A stretch of 10,057 nucleotides of DNA. Source: JBGTKH01 sp041744735 (GTDB lineage: Bacteria; Planctomycetota; Planctomycetia; Pirellulales; Pirellulaceae). The stretch lies in NCBI GenBank assembly GCA_041744735.1, contig JBGTKH010000290.1, positions 1 to 10,057 of the forward strand, in the 5' to 3' direction. Under the pieces are notes generated by a model. It was not told the DNA's origin and ran no database searches. It worked only from the letters and a program-made list of their open reading frames with translations. The translations under genes were made by a program, and so were the position numbers. Each line of letters starts with the position of its first letter. Positions within the stretch are counted from its first letter, which is position 1. Shown piece by piece: positions 7,242 to 10,057 of this stretch.

Positions 7242-7604
7242 TCAGTCGCGTTCGGACTCGTACGTCGCCGTGACGTTGGTTGTGATCCCGCCGCGTGGGC
7301 TGAACGCCGCCACCAGTTTCATCCACCGCGGCTGCACGGCGGCGACCAAATCGTCGAGGATGCGGTTGGTCACGTGCTCGTAGAAAATGCCCTCGCTGCG
7401 AAACTGCAGAAGATAGAGTTTCAGGCTCTTCAGCTCGACGCACTTTTTCTCCGGTGTGTACGTGAACGTCAGCGTGCCGAAATCCGGCTGGCCGGTCTTG
7501 GGGCAGACCGACGTGAACTCGGGGCACACGATCTCGACCACGTAATCCCGCTGGGGATACTCGTTGTCGAATGTTTCCAGAATGTCGCGAAACGACACGG
7601 ACAC
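7242..7604 (-). CDS. queF: NADPH-dependent 7-cyano-7-deazaguanine (preQ0) reductase QueF
   Basis: This is the unimodular QueF type (120 residues), which reduces the nitrile of preQ0 to the amine preQ1 with two NADPH, in the cytoplasm, before preQ1 is inserted into tRNA by Tgt. The catalytic cysteine is Cys34 in FTSVCPKTGQPDFG, with the proton-donor Asp41 seven residues on. The QueF signature ELKSLKLY is at 57-64, followed by FRSEGIFYEH (His77). Start choice: an AGGAGG ribosome site lies 6 nt before GTG 7604 and 3 nt before an in-frame TTG at 7607, so GTG is favoured, with TTG possible; neither is ATG. The gene is divergent from queE, 204 bp away, and probably leads a transcript that continues into the membrane-protein gene. 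The assignment is very secure. Confidence 0.97.
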   Translation of the reverse strand: MSVSFRDILETFDNEYPQRDYVVEIVCPEFTSVCPKTGQPDFGTLTFTYTPEKKCVELKSLKLYLLQFRSEGIFYEHVTNRILDDLVAAVQPRWMKLVAAFSPRGGITTNVTATYESERD

Positions 7605-7671
7605 CAAACTCCTCCTATCGAATATGCCCGCATTTTGCCATGATGAGAGCAGGATGGCCAGTGGAGGTCGA

Positions 7672-7797
7672 TAGCGGTCAGCGGTCAGCGATCAGCGGTC
7701 AGCGATCAGCGGTCAGGTAGTAGCAGAAAGTCCAGGCCGTTTGTCGTCTGATCATCCTTTCTTCGGCTGACTGCTGACCGCTGAAAGCTGACCGCTA
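7672..7797. repeat. 126-bp MITE-like element with 31-bp imperfect terminal inverted repeats
   Basis: The left end (7672-7702) and the reverse complement of the right end (7767-7797) agree at about 27 of 31 positions and both begin TAGCGGTCAGC. The left arm continues as six head-to-tail heptamers (see the next entry). A 3-bp direct copy CGA flanks the element (7669-7671 and 7798-7800), compatible with a target duplication but possible by chance. The internal 64 bp have no coding frame, so any movement would need a transposase supplied elsewhere. It fills most of the queF–queE intergenic gap. Confidence 0.7.
7673..7714. repeat. Six tandem heptamers AGCGGTC/AGCGATC
   Basis: Six 7-bp units run without a gap: AGCGGTC, AGCGGTC, AGCGATC, AGCGGTC, AGCGATC, AGCGGTC. 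The last four alternate G and A at the fifth position. A degenerate set on the opposite strand makes up the right arm at 7767-7797. The array is the left arm of the MITE-like element and is prone to slippage, so its copy number may vary between strains. Confidence 0.85.
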
Positions 7798-7808
7798 CGA
7801 ACACGACG

Positions 7809-8495
7809 ATGCGTATCGCAGAGATTTACAAATCGATCCAAGGCGAAGGGTTCCTGACGGGAACCGAGAGCGTGTTTGTGCGCGCGTCGGGTTGCAACTT
7901 GCGGTGTTGGTTTTGCGACACGCCGTACACGTCGTGGCGGCCGGAAGGGGATGACTGTTCGGTTGAGGAGATTCTGCGGCAGGTCGACCAGTTGGATTGT
8001 TCTCACGTGGTGGTGACGGGTGGCGAGCCGATGTTGTTCGCCGAACTGATTCCGCTGTGCGAAGGGTTGCGTGCAGCGGGGCAGCACATCACGATCGAGA
8101 CAGCGGGGACCTTATATTTGCCGCTGGAATGCGACCTGATGTCGATCAGCCCGAAGCTGTCTAACTCGACGCCCGCCGCCGGCATCGCGCCGAAGTGGCG
8201 CGAGCGGCACGAGCGCACGCGGCACGCCCCCGATGTCGTTCGCCGCTTGATCGCCGAGTACCCGTATCAGCTCAAGTTCGTCGTCGATTCGCGTGCGGAT
8301 TGTGACGATGTGCACGCCTACTTAGACGAACTCCGCATCGCAGATCGCTCGCGTGTGTTGCTAATGCCCCAGGGCACCGACATGCAAAAACTGTGGCGCG
8401 TCGCCGCGTGGCTTGAACCCTATTGCGAACAAAACGGCTTCACCTTCTGCCCCCGCAGGCACATCGAATGGTTCGGCCTCGTCCGCGGAACATAG
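7809..8495 (+). CDS. queE: 7-carboxy-7-deazaguanine synthase QueE (radical SAM)
   Basis: A 228-residue radical-SAM enzyme that contracts the ring of 6-carboxytetrahydropterin to 7-carboxy-7-deazaguanine, the step before preQ0. It opens with IAEIYKSIQGEG, the typical QueE start. The [4Fe-4S] cluster is held by Cys29, Cys33 and Cys36 (CNLRCWFC, a CxxxCxxC motif), followed by DTPYTSW, a QueE feature. The SAM-binding GGEP is at 71-74, and the end HIEWFGLVRGT matches the family's closing motif. The ATG at 7809 fits the family start exactly, yet there is no Shine-Dalgarno sequence, and a MITE-like element ends 11 bp upstream. queF is divergent; queC and queD are absent from the window. The gene converges with the FG-GAP gene, 223 bp away. 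Confidence 0.96.
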   Translation: MRIAEIYKSIQGEGFLTGTESVFVRASGCNLRCWFCDTPYTSWRPEGDDCSVEEILRQVDQLDCSHVVVTGGEPMLFAELIPLCEGLRAAGQHITIETAGTLYLPLECDLMSISPKLSNSTPAAGIAPKWRERHERTRHAPDVVRRLIAEYPYQLKFVVDSRADCDDVHAYLDELRIADRSRVLLMPQGTDMQKLWRVAAWLEPYCEQNGFTFCPRRHIEWFGLVRGT

Positions 8496-8510
8496 TCCTG
8501 CCGTGCTGCT

Positions 8511-8641
8511 GGCGGCCACCGGCGTCCCCTGCCAGCTCGTCTGGCGGGCACGAAAGTTTTGGCGGCTAGCCCAAATCGTCGGCGCCAGTGGCTCCCCTGC
8601 CGGCTCGTCCGGCCGGAAGCTAAGTTTCGCGACTAGCCAGC
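8511..8641. repeat. Two imperfect direct copies (~62 bp) of a hairpin-bearing repeat
   Basis: Copy 1 (about 8511-8572) and copy 2 (about 8580-8641) share the pattern CCCCTGCC, hairpin, a G-rich stretch, AAGTTT, CTAGCC at offsets of 67-68 bp. Each holds a small stem-loop with the same loop CTCGT: GCCAG/CTGGC (8531-8545) and GCCGG/CCGGC (8599-8613). The stems differ by a paired A-T to G-C change, so folding is kept. The copies lie between the convergent queE and FG-GAP genes and may help end transcription, though no T-run is present. They look like REP-type intergenic repeats. Confidence 0.7.
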
Positions 8642-8718
8642 GGATCGAAGCCGCGTCGATGATCCGAGCGATCACGGGAAAGACGTCCGCGTGTTCCCAA
8701 GCTGCTGGCATTGTGACG

Positions 8719-9912
8719 TTACCTTTGAACGTAGAGCCAGACAAATCCGGTCCGGTCTTCGGTGACGAATTCGCTGCGCTGGCCATACAGTTCGCTGTAC
8801 CGCTGGCTGGCCGCTTGCTTGGCCTTGGCGTCGGCTTTCTCATCGCGTAGAGCCGCGTAGGCTTCGCTCAGATCCTTCTGCCATTTTGCTTGGCGCTTCT
8901 GGTATTCTGCTTCGCTGACTCCTTCCGGCAGCGAACGCAGCGTGACGCAATCGCCGAGCAGAATGTCCAACTTACCGTCACCGCTGACGTCATCCACCCA
9001 GACGCGCGTCGCCGCGGTGGGGCCTGTGAGATCTTTTTCTTGAAGCGGAGATCCATACTCCACGCGTGGTCCCGGTTCGATCAGAGTCGTGAAGGCGGCC
9101 AGGACGGGCCGCTTCTGTCCTTCGCCCGCCTGATTCTCGGCCCAATAAACGCCGCCGGAGCTGGAACCGCTGAGCAAATCGAGATCGCCGTCGCCGTCCC
9201 AGTCAATCACGAACGGGTCGCTGTGCGCGCCGCTGATCTTCAAGGGCTCGTTGTCCGATTTGAGCAACTCGGGCGCAGGCTGAAACTTGCCGTTGCCTTC
9301 GCCCTGGAAGAAATAGAAGCTGCCGGCAAAGTTGCCCACGATCAGATCGAGATCGCCGTCGCCGTCCCAGTCCACCGCGGTCGGGCGAGTGCAGATGTTT
9401 TCGGTTTGATATTCCTCACCCTCGATCGGAATAATCAGAGGCTTGTCATCGGTGCCATTCAGCACCGCGGCCGATTTGAACGAACCGCCCGGTTGTCCAT
9501 AGAGGACTTGAAACAGGCCGGCCATTTCGCGATCCGTGCGCGAGTAAGAACCGGAGAGAATGTCTTGGTGACCGTCGCCATTCAGATCCACCAACTGTGG
9601 AGTGGAACTGGTGCATCACCACACGCCCGGCACTTCGGCCACTTTGCCTTCGGCTTGCAGCCACTGGGCCGCGGCGAGTTTGTTGCCACCCAGATTCTTG
9701 TAGACGCGGATCTTGCCTTGATTGAATTGGCCCACCAAGAGATCCTTTTGGCCGTCGCCATCAATGTCGGCCCAACACGGGGCGGCATAACCGGGGCTTT
9801 CGACCCGCACGGCCTGATCGCCGCCAAACAGACGGACCGGAGGCGCAAACTCCGCGGCGCTCACGCCTGCGGCACACGCCCACACGAGTGTTGCAAAAAT
9901 CGTTTGTCTCAT
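8719..9912 (-). CDS. Secreted FG-GAP/VCBS repeat protein interrupted by one in-frame TGA
   Basis: The reading frame from ATG 9912 to TAA 8719 covers 397 codons with a single internal TGA at codon 99. An excellent GGAGGTGA ribosome site precedes the ATG. Residues 1-20 are a signal peptide (MRQTIFATLVWACAAGVSAA). Five calcium-binding-type repeats follow: DIDGDGQKD (49), DLNGDGHQD (109), DWDGDGDLD (181), DWDGDGDLD (237) and DVSGDGKLD (308), as in beta-propeller FG-GAP proteins. A charged helical stretch (334-379) and the tail TGFVWLYVQR end the protein. The context at the TGA is PGVW-TGA-CTSSTPQ: one base from a Cys (TGC/TGT) or Trp (TGG) codon. Both halves are intact and in the same frame. Without readthrough, the first product has 98 residues and the rest would need the TTG at 9594, which has no ribosome site. 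It may be a selenoprotein, a fresh pseudogene or a sequence error. The role, probably surface binding, is unknown. Confidence 0.85.
9583..9610 (-). other. Hairpin 5 nt after the in-frame TGA (SECIS-like position)
   Basis: On the mRNA strand, CAGTTCCAC pairs with GTGGATCTG (8 of 9 pairs, one U·U mismatch) around a 10-nt loop. The stem begins 5 nt after the TGA and the loop about 15 nt after it, near the range of bacterial SECIS elements. Against this, the loop begins UC and lacks a G in its first two bases, which most bacterial SECIS loops have. It is a structural observation with uncertain meaning. Confidence 0.35.
9616..9618 (-). other. In-frame TGA (codon 99): possible Sec codon or nonsense mutation
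   Basis: This TGA is the only stop in an otherwise continuous FG-GAP frame and is followed immediately by a TGC cysteine codon. A TGA at a probable cysteine position next to another cysteine is a common selenocysteine setting, but a C-to-A change from TGC would give the same codon. The adjacent hairpin is listed separately. Confidence 0.5.
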
Positions 9913-10012
9913 TGTCCTCTCACCTCCGCGCACGATCCTCGAACCGTGCAAAGTACTCCGCTGCGCTTTTCGAACCAGCAAGGCATGCCGAACCACGGCA
10001 ACGACGCCTGTC

Positions 10013-10042
10013 AGTATACGACTGCGGTTCTTTCCACGTCAA
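10013..10042 (-). promoter_or_regulatory. Sigma70-like promoter of the FG-GAP gene
   Basis: On the minus strand, TTGACG (10037-10042) and TATACT (10013-10018) are separated by 18 bp and match the -35 and -10 consensus at 5 of 6 positions each. Transcription would begin near 10006, giving a leader of about 94 nt to the ATG at 9912. The leader contains a small hairpin, GCACG/CGTGC, at 9931-9950, followed by the strong ribosome site. Confidence 0.6.
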
Positions 10043-10057
10043 ATCGATGCCTGCGCA

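Noticed and set aside
7673..7714. Regular short repeats resembling a CRISPR array
   Set aside because: The 7-bp units are directly adjacent with no spacers, are far too short for CRISPR repeats, and no cas gene is present.
8641..8666. CGGATC/GATCCG inverted repeat after the hairpin repeats
   Set aside because: A 6-bp stem with a 14-nt loop and no T-run is too weak to call as a terminator or site.
8361..8843. 160-codon minus-strand frame across the hairpin repeats
   Set aside because: It overlaps the ends of both queE and the FG-GAP gene, and its middle is just the repeat copies translated; GC-rich repeats stay open by chance.
9913..9996. N-terminal extension of the FG-GAP protein from 9996
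   Set aside because: The ATG at 9912 has a near-perfect ribosome site and begins directly with a signal peptide; the extension is basic and reads through that ribosome site.

Overview
The window looks like chromosomal DNA of a planctomycete (Pirellulales/Gemmatales-like). The evidence is a large PSC1–DUF1549–DUF1553 secreted cytochrome-type protein, an FG-GAP repeat protein of planctomycete style, a typical planctomycete TIM-barrel isomerase, GC-rich codon use, and loosely packed genes separated by small palindromic repeats. No rRNA, tRNA, CRISPR array, transposase, phage gene or recognisable defence cassette was seen.

Layout: the end of a small antitoxin-like gene (+, 1-162) converges with the PSC1/DUF1549/DUF1553 gene (-, 209-2896). 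Upstream of that, all on the minus strand, come an HtrA-type serine protease (3026-4192), a DksA/TraR-type zinc-finger regulator (4269-4715), a 550-bp gene-free stretch, a small zinc-ribbon protein (5266-5499), a sugar-phosphate isomerase-like TIM barrel (5646-6659), a small membrane protein (6753-7205) and queF (7242-7604). queE (+, 7809-8495) is divergent from queF. It converges with a secreted FG-GAP repeat protein (-, 8719-9912) that has its own sigma70-like promoter at the right edge.

Functional themes: queE and queF are two steps of preQ1/queuosine biosynthesis (QueE makes 7-carboxy-7-deazaguanine, QueF reduces preQ0 to preQ1). The step between them (queC) and the first step (queD) are not in the window. 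HtrA and the DksA-like protein are stress and growth-control functions and may be co-transcribed. The two large exported proteins belong to families greatly expanded in planctomycetes, mostly of unknown role.

Most interesting points: (1) the FG-GAP gene is interrupted by one in-frame TGA (codon 99, W-TGA-C) with both sides fully intact and a near-perfect hairpin just after the TGA. This could be selenocysteine, a very recent nonsense mutation, or a sequence error. (2) Three different small palindromic repeat families sit in the intergenic gaps. Two show paired base changes that preserve hairpins, and one MITE-like element with 31-bp inverted ends lies 11 bp before the queE start. No complete undescribed multi-gene system is evident; these are the leads the sequence supports.
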